Shown: positions 1-5,566, counted from the stretch's first letter. The stretch is 5,566 bases of DNA from an uncultured Prevotellaceae bacterium (GCA_900315105.1 OMXX01000178.1:1-5566); one strand, 5' to 3'. Made by a program: numbers and translations. The notes: a model not told the origin generated them from the letters alone.

Positions 1-47
1 CATCTTCAAACTTTCACGCTGAAAACTGTCGCACAATAGCCACCACA

Positions 48-158
48 ATGCACATCTCAGTCTTCTGCGGGGCGTCGCTCCCGCACAGCGAACAAATCAT
101 GTGCACAGGGGGGGACTGTCCCCCTGTGCACAGGGTGTCCCCGTGTGCAGTTTCTTAA
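48..158 (+). pseudogene. Possible 5' stump of a mobile-element gene, running into a palindrome
   Basis: An ATG at 48 opens a 36-codon frame. Its first 17 codons (MHISVFCGASLPHSEQI) look like a natural protein start. From codon 18 the frame runs through the palindrome at 101-131, reads Cys/Pro/Gly-rich residues, and stops at 156-158. The natural part therefore seems to end where the palindrome begins. From memory, the MxISVF-type start recalls VirE-N/BT4734-like primase-helicase proteins of Bacteroidales mobile elements, which often lie upstream of M15 peptidase genes; I cannot confirm this. No promoter box is visible in bases 1-47. It could instead be a chance frame, so confidence is low. Confidence 0.3.
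101..149. repeat. GC-rich palindrome with overlapping second palindrome (REP-like), left copy
   Basis: Bases 101-131 start with GTGCACAGGGGGGGAC and end with GTCCCCCTGTGCAC. The arms are complementary except that the left arm has seven G and the right arm five C. The right arm (126-135, GTGCACAGGG) is also the left arm of a second, imperfect palindrome whose other arm is CCCCGTGTGCA (139-149). Only one of the two hairpins can form at a time. The core matches the 5184-5216 repeat. Such short GC-rich palindromes resemble REP elements moved by RAYT (IS200-like Y1) transposases, but no transposase gene lies in the window. Confidence 0.85.
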
Positions 159-178
159 AAGACGTTAAAGTTTAGAGG

Positions 179-201
179 GGTGTCCCGACTTTTGGGACAC
201 C
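179..201. repeat. GTGTCCC hairpin (8-bp stem, 7-base loop)
   Basis: GGTGTCCC at 179-186 pairs perfectly with GGGACACC at 194-201 around the loop GACTTTT; two further G-T pairs could lengthen the stem. It shares the GTCCC core with the palindrome 30 bases upstream, so it may be a related repeat. It could act as a terminator separating the left remnant from the genes on the right, but neither strand shows a proper T-run after the stem, so I call it a repeat only. Confidence 0.7.
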
Positions 202-254
202 TTCTCGTTTATTTTGCACCCATAATTCGAAGTTTAACTTAAAACAAGACGATT

Positions 255-359
255 ATGGAAGGTGCATTTTTCCTGTTTGTAATTCTGGCCGCCGTTGGCA
301 GCCTGGCAAGTGAGTATGTGAAAGGCGTAAACCACGCAGGTAAACACTATTCAAATTAA
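255..359 (+). CDS. Possible small single-pass membrane protein, 34 residues
   Basis: An ATG at 255 opens a 34-codon frame ending in TAA. Residues 4-18 (AFFLFVILAAVGSLA) form one hydrophobic stretch suited to a membrane helix. A short polar, basic tail follows, with residues such as YVKGVNHAGKHYSN. Upstream, TTATTTTG at 209-216 differs by one base from the Bacteroidales -7 box TAnnTTTG and would give a leader of about 30 bases; no well-spaced -33 box is seen. The frame ends 15 bases before the promoter of the restriction operon, so it is probably a separate transcript. I do not recognise the family. It could be a real small membrane protein, a remnant, or chance. Confidence 0.4.
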   Translation: MEGAFFLFVILAAVGSLASEYVKGVNHAGKHYSN

Positions 360-374
360 ATTGAAGTCGAATAA

Positions 375-406
375 TTTGGAAGATTGAGAAATTGTGAGTA
401 TCTTTG
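375..406 (+). promoter_or_regulatory. Bacteroidales-type promoter of the restriction operon
   Basis: TTTG at 375-378 and TATCTTTG at 399-406 match the Bacteroidota sigma factor boxes (-33 TTTG, -7 TAnnTTTG). Their centres are 26 bases apart, exactly the consensus distance. Transcription should begin near 409-411, leaving a leader of about 23 bases before the ATG at 433. This decides the start of the first gene, because the in-frame GTG at 394 lies upstream of the predicted transcript start. Confidence 0.75.
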
Positions 407-432
407 CATGGAACTTAAAACGAAATCGTTTA

Positions 433-3330
433 ATGAAGACCGATAAACAGATAGCAGCATCTGCAGCTGAGTTTGCTGAGCGGTGGAAAGGCAGAGGATA
501 TGAAAGAGGTGAGTCACAGCCATTCTGGATTGACCTTTTAAGCAATGTGTTTGGCATTGATACACCTACTAATGGCTTCATTACCTTTGAAGATCATCGC
601 ATGGTAGATGCATCCAACTTCATTGATGGTCGCATCCCATCAACCAAAGTGCTGATAGAACAGAAATCTTTGGGAAAGGACCTGCGTGCAGGCATCCGTC
701 AGAGTGACGGTTCTTTACTCAATCCCTTTCAGCAGGCTCGCCGCTATGTGGTCAGTCTTCCCGTTTCAGAACATCCACGTTGGATTGTAACCTGCAACTT
801 TGCAGAGTTCCTGGTTTACGACATGGAGCAACCCAATGGTGAACCAGAACAGATCCTGTTGGAAAACTTAGGCAAGGAATACTACCGTCTACAATTCCTT
901 GTTGATGCCAAGAATGAACATATCAGCAAGGAGATGGAGGTTTCCATGCAGGCAGGTGAAATTGTTGGCAAGATTTATGAAGCTTTGCTGAAGCAATACG
1001 ACGACAATTCCCCTGAAGCACTTCGTTGGCTCAATATCCTCTGCGTCCGCTTAGTGTTCTGTCTATATGCTGAGGATGCTGGCGTGTTTACCCACGACCA
1101 GTTCCACGACTATTTAGTGCGCTATGAAGCCGATGACCTACGCAATGCGCTCATCCGATTATTTGATGTACTAAAGACGCCACAGGACAAACGTAGCAAG
1201 TACTTGAAAGATGACCTGAAAGCGTTCCCCTATACCAATGGCGGTTTGTTCGAAGAGGAGATTGAAATACCTCAGTTCACAGAAGAGTTGAAACAGACAT
1301 TGTTGCAGAACGCCTCTTTGGATTTCGACTGGAGTGAGATTTCTCCTACCATCTTTGGCGCCGTATTCGAGAGCACGCTGAATCCAGAGACTCGTCGCAG
1401 TGGAGGTATGCATTATACCAGCATCGAGAATATCCACAAGGTGATAGACCCACTGTTCCTGAATGACCTGCGCCGCGAGTTAGATGAGATACTGGAAGAA
1501 AAGGTAGAGAAACAACGTAAGCGCAAATTGAGTGAGTATCAGATGAAACTTTCATCGTTGACCTTCCTTGACCCAGCCTGCGGTAGCGGTAATTTCCTTA
1601 CAGAGACCTATTTGAGTTTGCGCCGTTTGGAAAACGAAGTCATTCGCGAGATGTATCATGGCCAGACAATGATGGGAGCCTTTGTCAATCCAATCAAGGT
1701 TAGCATCCAGCAGTTCTACGGCATCGAGATTAACGACTTTGCCGTCACTGTTGCCACTACTGCACTATGGATTAGCGAGGCCCAGATGCTGGCTGAGACA
1801 GAACGCATCGTGCATCAAGACATCGACTTCCTACCACTGAAGCCCTACCATAATATACGCGAAGGTAATGCCCTAAGAATGGACTGGGATGTGATAGAAG
1901 TGCCTTCTGACATTCCAACGATTCATGCAAAGAATGTCCACCTGATTATAGAGCCAGAACCTATGGTTGCCAGTGAACCTATTGAATACGATGAAGTAAA
2001 TGTTATTGCAAGTCGTTTTGATGGTGAGGCAAAACCAAGCGTACAACGCTATCAAGTCCACTACGACTATATCATTGGTAATCCGCCGTTTGTGGGATAT
2101 GACTGGATGACACCTGATCAGAAGAAAGATATGCAGATGTTTTTTGATAAGACAGGAAGATTAGACTACGTGACTGCCTGGTACATGAAAGCTGCCAATA
2201 TTCTAGATAGCATGACTCATTGTGCTTTCGTTTCAACAAATTCAATTGTGCAGGGAGTACAAGTACCAAGCTTATGGGAACCACTTATAAAGAAAGGTAT
2301 TAAGATTGATTTCGCGTACCGTACATTTAAATGGAATAGTGAGTCGAAAGAGACTGCTGCAGTCCATTGTGTTATACTTGGTTTCTCAAAAAGTCCAAGA
2401 AAAGATCGCTTGCTTTTTGATATAAATGGTAAATATCAGATAGTTAAGAATATCAACCCTTATTTAGTAGAGGGAGATGACGTAATAGTTATGCAACATA
2501 CTAAGACTATAACGGATGTTCCACAACTAATTCTTGGCAGTATGCCAAAGGATGGCGGCGGTTTCCTTATTGATCCTGAAGAATATCAATTAATAAAAGA
2601 GCACGAGCCACAATCATTGAAATTTATTCGACGTTATATGATGGGACGCGAGTTTATTAATAATATTGAGAGGTATTGTATTTGGCTTGTGGGAGCTGAT
2701 CCAATGGAAATAAGGAAATGCCCAACTATCATGAAACATATCGAAAGAGTACGTAACTATCGTCTTTCTAGCACAGCAAGTTCAACTGTTAAGATTGCCG
2801 AAATACCAACTCTGTTTGCACAGATAGCTCAACCCAACAAAGATTATGTTGCGATTCCTAAAGTATCATCATGCAGGAGGAGATATATTCCAATTGGCTT
2901 CCTTTCAAAGGAAATAATTGCAGGCGACAAATTATTTATCATTCCAGATGCAGAATTGTTCCATTTTGGTGTACTGACATCCAATGTTCATAATGCATGG
3001 ATGCGCATGGTTGCGGGGCGTCTAAAAAGTGATTATTCCTACACAAGCACCATGGTTTATAATACATTCCCTTGGCCCAATCCAACAGAAGAACAGAAGG
3101 CAAAGATAGAGCAAACGGCTAAAGCCATCCTTGATGCTCGTGCTCTTTACCCAGATTCATCATTGGCAGACCTATATGATGAATTGAGTATGCCTATCGA
3201 ACTTCGTAAGGCTCATCAGGACAACGACCGTGCTGTGATGCAAGCCTACGGTTTTAATGTGAGAACAATGACTGAAAGCCAGTGTGTAGCAGAATTGTTT
3301 AAATTATACCAAGAACTAACGAAAAAATAA
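433..3330 (+). CDS. MmeI-like (type IIL/IIG) fused restriction endonuclease and adenine methyltransferase, 965 residues
   Basis: One chain that should both methylate adenine in a specific site and cut nearby DNA, as in the MmeI family; MmeI itself is about 920 residues. The N-terminal PD-(D/E)XK nuclease shows Asp65, Glu76 and Lys78 (D-X10-EQK), close to the D-X9-EXK of MmeI. A helical linker (about 170-300) precedes the methyltransferase, with GGMHYTS around His327, motif I DPACGSGNF (380-388) for S-adenosylmethionine, and motif IV NPPF (550-553) for the target adenine. The target-recognition region spans roughly 620-860. The family-typical YNTFPWPN follows (FPWP at 879-882), then a C-terminal helical domain. 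All key residues are present, so it looks active. The ATG at 433 is chosen over the GTG at 394 because the promoter overlaps the latter. The recognition segment is clearly AT-richer than the rest, suggesting module exchange. The target site cannot be read by eye. Confidence 0.93.
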   Translation: MKTDKQIAASAAEFAERWKGRGYERGESQPFWIDLLSNVFGIDTPTNGFITFEDHRMVDASNFIDGRIPSTKVLIEQKSLGKDLRAGIRQSDGSLLNPFQQARRYVVSLPVSEHPRWIVTCNFAEFLVYDMEQPNGEPEQILLENLGKEYYRLQFLVDAKNEHISKEMEVSMQAGEIVGKIYEALLKQYDDNSPEALRWLNILCVRLVFCLYAEDAGVFTHDQFHDYLVRYEADDLRNALIRLFDVLKTPQDKRSKYLKDDLKAFPYTNGGLFEEEIEIPQFTEELKQTLLQNASLDFDWSEISPTIFGAVFESTLNPETRRSGGMHYTSIENIHKVIDPLFLNDLRRELDEILEEKVEKQRKRKLSEYQMKLSSLTFLDPACGSGNFLTETYLSLRRLENEVIREMYHGQTMMGAFVNPIKVSIQQFYGIEINDFAVTVATTALWISEAQMLAETERIVHQDIDFLPLKPYHNIREGNALRMDWDVIEVPSDIPTIHAKNVHLIIEPEPMVASEPIEYDEVNVIASRFDGEAKPSVQRYQVHYDYIIGNPPFVGYDWMTPDQKKDMQMFFDKTGRLDYVTAWYMKAANILDSMTHCAFVSTNSIVQGVQVPSLWEPLIKKGIKIDFAYRTFKWNSESKETAAVHCVILGFSKSPRKDRLLFDINGKYQIVKNINPYLVEGDDVIVMQHTKTITDVPQLILGSMPKDGGGFLIDPEEYQLIKEHEPQSLKFIRRYMMGREFINNIERYCIWLVGADPMEIRKCPTIMKHIERVRNYRLSSTASSTVKIAEIPTLFAQIAQPNKDYVAIPKVSSCRRRYIPIGFLSKEIIAGDKLFIIPDAELFHFGVLTSNVHNAWMRMVAGRLKSDYSYTSTMVYNTFPWPNPTEEQKAKIEQTAKAILDARALYPDSSLADLYDELSMPIELRKAHQDNDRAVMQAYGFNVRTMTESQCVAELFKLYQELTKK

Positions 3331-3334
3331 GAAT

Positions 3335-4264
3335 ATGAAATTAATAAAGCAAAAACAAATAAGCCCACGAAAGATGTGGCCAAACGAGCAGTTTGATTTT
3401 ACCCCTTGGCTTGTTGAGCATATCGACGAGTTGGGTGAAACAATAGGAATGGAACTGGAGGTGATAGGCCGAGAAGTCTCTGTTGGTCCATATTCTGCAG
3501 ATATTTTGGCTAAGGATAATAGCAGTAATGAATATGTTGTTATAGAGAACCAGCTTGAAAAAACCAATCATGACCATTTGGGCAAAAGCATCACATACGC
3601 TTCAGCACTCAATGCTAAGACCATTGTTTGGATAGCAACCGACTTTACAGAGGAACATAAAAAAGCTTTCGATTGGCTGAATGATAATACAAACGAAGAT
3701 TTGGCCTTTTGGGCAATTCAACTAGAATTATGGCAAGTTGGTGAAGATACTGCATCTATGCGGTTTAATACTGTATGCCGTCCTAATTCTGATATAAAGA
3801 CTATTAAGACCAAGAGTAACACTGAGTCTGAAACCACAAAGATACAATTAGGATATTGGACAAAGTTTAGAGAAAAGTTACTGGCTACAAAGAAATTTAG
3901 TTCTGTTCACACGCCTCGCCCTCAATATTGGTTTGACGTGGCTTTGGGAAGAAGCGGTATAAATCTTTCGAATACCTGCAACGCTCAAAAGAGTATAGTT
4001 GGTATAAGGGTGTACATTTCAGGCAGATATGCAGATACCTTTATTCCCGCATTAGAAGCAAGAAAAGCAGAGATTAATAAGGCGTTAGGTTGCGAACCCG
4101 AATGGTTCCCCAATCCCAACGCAACAGATAAAACAATTGTTTTACTACACCATACTGACCTTTCAGACCCAGCAAAAGTTGAAGAATCCTTAGATTGGAT
4201 GGTTAAACAAACCATTATTTTTAGGGATGTTTTCTCAAAAGAAGTTAAGAATATTAAGATATGA
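3335..4264 (+). CDS. PD-(D/E)XK-like nuclease with C-terminal DUF4268 domain, 309 residues
   Basis: A probable cytoplasmic DNA nuclease. Residues about 18-150 look like a PD-(D/E)XK fold: E42/E47, then Asp56 in SADILAKD, then VIENQLEKTNHDHLGKSITY (69-88), where E71-N72-Q73 stands where ExK is usual. This ENQLEKT-HDHLG block is typical of DUF4268 proteins as I know them. A linker rich in Lys, Thr and Ser (about 151-170) leads to the DUF4268 domain (about 172-300, starting QLGYWTKFREKL). Only four bases separate it from the restriction enzyme gene, and its stop overlaps the next start, so the three are surely co-transcribed and probably translationally coupled. An accessory nuclease role in the same defence system is inferred; substrate and metal-dependent activity are unknown. 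The length looks complete. Confidence 0.8.
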   Translation: MKLIKQKQISPRKMWPNEQFDFTPWLVEHIDELGETIGMELEVIGREVSVGPYSADILAKDNSSNEYVVIENQLEKTNHDHLGKSITYASALNAKTIVWIATDFTEEHKKAFDWLNDNTNEDLAFWAIQLELWQVGEDTASMRFNTVCRPNSDIKTIKTKSNTESETTKIQLGYWTKFREKLLATKKFSSVHTPRPQYWFDVALGRSGINLSNTCNAQKSIVGIRVYISGRYADTFIPALEARKAEINKALGCEPEWFPNPNATDKTIVLLHHTDLSDPAKVEESLDWMVKQTIIFRDVFSKEVKNIKI

Positions 4265-5013
4265 GAGTGTCATATTCTACAATTAATGGAGAATTCCCAG
4301 GCAAGAAACTTAAGGGGGCAAAACGATATGAGAAATTGTATCATTATACTTCTTTTGAATCTTTTGTCAGAATATGGCTAAATAAAACTCTCAGGTTTTC
4401 GCCTGTAACAGGTGTGAATGATATTCAAGAAAAGACAATTGAAGCATCTGTAAACAATCTGAATCAAGTAGAAATTGCTGAAAGGCTAATTGAAATGAGG
4501 AAAACTTATAAACAAGTTAGCTTTACTATGGATTATGATACATATTTGAAAGGATGTATGTCTCCAATGATGTGGGGATTATATGGAGGTAAAACTAGAG
4601 GGGTATGCATTGAACTTGATTATAATAAAATACAATTTCCTCATGGTTGTCTAAAAGGGATAGTAAATTACAAATCCATATTAAGAAAGTATCATTGTAT
4701 AAGTCCTGATGTAAAGACTAAAGATGATCTTGAAAAATTTATAAAAACGAATCAGAAAGAATTCTTTTTTACCAAGCAAAAGTGTTGGGCTGGTGAGAAT
4801 GAATATAGAGTTTTAAGTAATAAGTGTGACTTCCTAAATATTGAAAATGCAATTAGTGCAGTTTATTTAGCTTATGAAAACAGTTCTGAGTTAAAAATGG
4901 TGTACAAATTAGTTGGCAACGCGGTTCCTGTTAAACTTTTCACTCATGATTTTGCGCTTGACAATTCGGCAATACCAATGCTTAAAGATTATAATAATTT
5001 CTATTCTCGGTAG
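4261..5013 (+). CDS. DUF2971 protein, 250 residues
   Basis: Marks of DUF2971 are LYHYTSFESF (26-35), an LRFSP.TGVND segment (44-54) like the usual 'phenylalanine-serine, then ND' block, MSPMMWGLYGGKTRGVCIEL (100-119), and WAGENEYRVL (176-185), ending in the E-x-R type motif. There is no signal peptide or membrane segment, so it is cytoplasmic. The biochemical function of DUF2971 is not established to my knowledge. The spaced His28/Tyr29, Tyr108 and Glu179/Glu181 faintly recall the H-Y-E layout of ADP-ribosyltransferases such as DarT, which is only a hypothesis. The ATGA overlap with the nuclease gene indicates translational coupling. The gene is strikingly AT-rich (about 25% GC at 4681-4740 by hand count), unlike the first half of the operon, so it may have joined the operon separately. 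A toxin or effector role would fit but is inferred. Confidence 0.8.
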   Translation: MRVSYSTINGEFPGKKLKGAKRYEKLYHYTSFESFVRIWLNKTLRFSPVTGVNDIQEKTIEASVNNLNQVEIAERLIEMRKTYKQVSFTMDYDTYLKGCMSPMMWGLYGGKTRGVCIELDYNKIQFPHGCLKGIVNYKSILRKYHCISPDVKTKDDLEKFIKTNQKEFFFTKQKCWAGENEYRVLSNKCDFLNIENAISAVYLAYENSSELKMVYKLVGNAVPVKLFTHDFALDNSAIPMLKDYNNFYSR

Positions 5014-5015
5014 AT

Positions 5016-5162
5016 TTATACAAAGACATAATATTGCTGATATGTTCGTTCACTTTCGTCTTCGCCCATACGTGTAAATGCGGAGGTAACATGAAGGAAG
5101 CTGGTTCGGTCATCAAGACAAATTAGAAGACGCCCAGACGTAACATTTTCGATTTTTTGCAT
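5016..5162 (-). CDS. Possible small protein of unknown function, 48 residues
   Basis: On the minus strand an ATG (5160-5162) opens a 48-codon frame ending in TAA (5016-5018), two bases from the stop of the DUF2971 gene, so the two are convergent. The peptide starts MQKIENVTSGRLLICLDD, contains FLHVTSAFTRMGEDESERTY, and ends YYVFV. Its mix of hydrophobic, acidic and aromatic residues reads like genuine coding rather than shadow sequence. There is no membrane segment or signal. Just upstream (5175-5182, minus) TACTTTTC is one base from the -7 box, but no -33 box accompanies it; the 5184-5216 palindrome occupies that place. I do not recognise the family. It may be the tail of a longer protein cut by the palindrome, since the frame stays open across it. 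Confidence 0.4.
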   Translation of the reverse strand: MQKIENVTSGRLLICLDDRTSFLHVTSAFTRMGEDESERTYQQYYVFV

Positions 5163-5183
5163 ACTATATTGGTAGAAAAGTAG

Positions 5184-5216
5184 TAGTGCACAGGGGGACT
5201 GTCCCCCTGTGCACTA
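5184..5216. repeat. Perfect 33-base palindrome (REP-like), right copy
   Basis: The left arm TAGTGCACAGGGGGAC (5184-5199) is the exact reverse complement of the right arm (5201-5216) around a single central T at 5200. The inner 29 bases (5186-5214) match the left copy at 101-131 apart from two extra G there. The two copies bracket the restriction operon about 5.05 kb apart. This copy directly touches the truncated coding sequence at 5217, as the left copy touches the frame at 48-100. A hairpin this strong could also stop transcription or translation, but there is no T-run after it. Confidence 0.92.
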
Positions 5217-5362
5217 GTCGTGCCTTCACATCACTGGGCTTCCAATCCCGCCGTACCTCCAAATACCGCGGCTACATCGTCGTGCGTCGTTCTGCCGAAG
5301 AAATGCGCTCCATGCGCTACCAAATGGCAAATACAGATACAGATAATACACCTGTTTTTTAA
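5217..5362 (+). pseudogene. 3' remnant of a truncated gene, probably a mobile-element replication protein
   Basis: Reading codons from 5219 (CGT) to the TAA at 5360-5362 gives a convincing C-terminal tail: RAFTSLGFQSRRTSKYRGYI, then VVRRSAEEMRSMRYQM and a polar end ANTDTDNTPVF. It is basic and resembles a small winged-helix DNA-binding end. The frame has no credible start: upstream it runs back through the palindrome and meets a stop at 5141. It therefore looks like the last 47 or so codons of a larger gene cut by the repeat. Its place just before an M15 peptidase suggests the VirE/VapE-like primase-helicase genes found there in Bacteroidales elements; this identity comes from context and memory and needs a search. 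The overlapping frame 5220-5456 is not used, since its peptide has no such character. Confidence 0.5.
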
Positions 5363-5437
5363 AAACTTCTTGCGTACATACACACACGTACGCGAAAACT
5401 TTTATAATTTCATCTGTATATCTGTATCATCTGTATC
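5331..5437. repeat. ATCTGTAT(C) repeats, two inverted and three direct
   Basis: ATACAGAT (5331-5338) and GATACAGAT (5336-5344) lie at the end of the truncated frame. Their reverse complements recur as ATCTGTAT (5412-5419) and twice as ATCTGTATC (5420-5428, 5429-5437). The two groups can pair to close a long stem around the GCGTAC hairpin. The arrangement resembles iterons or a regulator binding array, but it could also be simple-sequence drift, since the first group encodes Thr-Asp-Thr-Asp. Confidence 0.7.
5372..5393. repeat. GCGTAC hairpin
   Basis: GCGTAC (5372-5377) pairs with GTACGC (5388-5393) around a 10-base loop of alternating A/C. It lies 9 bases after the stop of the truncated gene and is followed by GAAAACTTTTATAATTT, so it may be a weak terminator for that gene. 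The T-run is interrupted, and I do not call it as a terminator outright. Confidence 0.5.
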
Positions 5438-5467
5438 GTTTAATCCCCAAAATTAGATTTTTGTATT

Positions 5468-5566
5468 ATGAACAAACCAATAATTTTCAACCCAGGAATA
5501 CGCCTGTCGGAGCACTTCCGGCTGGGCGAGTTCACCAAGAGTATTACTGCCGAAAGGCTCCGCATC
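5468..5566 (+). CDS. M15-family peptidase-like protein, N-terminal part (runs off the window)
   Basis: An ATG at 5468 opens a frame that continues past the window edge after 33 codons: MNKPIIFNPGIRLSEHF, followed by RLGEFTKSITAERLRI. The pattern LSEHF-LGEFT-S-TA-R-I matches the start of M15-type D-Ala-D-Ala carboxypeptidase-like proteins (Peptidase_M15_3), which cut peptidoglycan peptide bridges. In Bacteroidales they are common in prophage-like and integrated elements, often after HU-like and very short proteins; neither of those is seen here. The zinc-binding His/Asp residues would lie outside the window, so activity cannot be judged. The leader has no clean promoter: the nearest -7-like box would place the transcript start on the ATG itself. 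It may be read from further upstream. Confidence 0.7.
   Translation, partial: MNKPIIFNPGIRLSEHFRLGEFTKSITAERLRI

Noticed and set aside
66..85. TGCGGG...CCCGCA hairpin as a terminator
   Set aside because: The stem is only 6 bases, no T-run follows, and it lies inside the possible 5' gene stump.
394..432. GTG at 394 as the start of the restriction enzyme
   Set aside because: It lies before the predicted transcript start and its codons overlap the -7 box; family members begin close to the ATG at 433.
408..446. 12-codon frame from the ATG at 408 overlapping the restriction gene start
   Set aside because: Its ATG falls at or just before the predicted transcript start, so it is unlikely to be translated.
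1171..1555. Minus-strand frames inside the restriction enzyme gene
   Set aside because: They lie opposite conserved methyltransferase coding sequence, overlap each other and show no recognisable domains.
3316..3577. Minus-strand frames over the start of the DUF4268 gene
   Set aside because: They are antisense shadows of a clearly conserved nuclease region, and two such frames overlap each other.
101..5216. CRISPR array or integrase attachment sites formed by the two palindromes
   Set aside because: There are only two copies 5 kb apart, no regular spacers, and no integrase or cas gene in the window; the symmetry is that of REP-like palindromes.
5220..5456. 78-residue plus-strand frame starting at GTG 5220
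   Set aside because: A different frame of the same DNA (5217-5362) gives a far more protein-like basic C-terminal tail; the 78-residue frame then runs through the hairpin and the ATCTGTAT repeats.

Overview
The window looks like Bacteroidota DNA, most likely Bacteroidales (Bacteroides/Prevotella-like). One clue is a near-ideal Bacteroidales promoter (TTTG, then TAnnTTTG, 26 bases centre to centre) in front of the main operon. Others are starts preceded by A-rich leaders rather than clear Shine-Dalgarno sites, a moderate to low GC content, and an M15-type peptidase start at the right edge of the kind found in Bacteroidales mobile-element modules. The species cannot be fixed from the sequence alone.

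Layout. Bases 1-47 hold nothing I can support. At 48-100 is a short reading frame that may be the 5' stump of a mobile-element gene; it runs directly into a GC-rich palindrome (101-131), an overlapping imperfect palindrome (to 149) and a separate GTGTCCC hairpin (179-201). A possible 34-residue single-pass membrane protein lies at 255-359. The core is a tight three-gene operon (433-5013): a 965-residue MmeI-like (type IIL/IIG) fused restriction-modification enzyme, then 4 bases later a PD-(D/E)XK-like nuclease with a C-terminal DUF4268 domain, then, with an ATGA overlap, a DUF2971 protein. A small convergent minus-strand frame (5016-5162) sits tail to tail with the operon. A second copy of the palindrome lies at 5184-5216, directly followed by the 3' end of a truncated coding sequence (5217-5362). 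Bases 5363-5467 are non-coding and carry a GCGTAC hairpin and repeated ATCTGTAT(C) units. The window ends in the first 33 codons of an M15-family peptidase-like gene.

How it fits together. The restriction-modification enzyme carries nuclease, adenine methyltransferase and target recognition in one chain and should protect and restrict on its own. The DUF4268 nuclease and DUF2971 protein are translated in tight coupling with it, so they are probable accessory or backup defence components; that role is inferred. The whole cassette lies between two copies of one palindrome, each touching what looks like a broken coding sequence. It therefore reads as defence cargo that replaced the middle of an older mobile-element gene upstream of the M15 peptidase. 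The AT-rich target-recognition segment and the AT-rich DUF2971 gene suggest the cassette is itself a mosaic.
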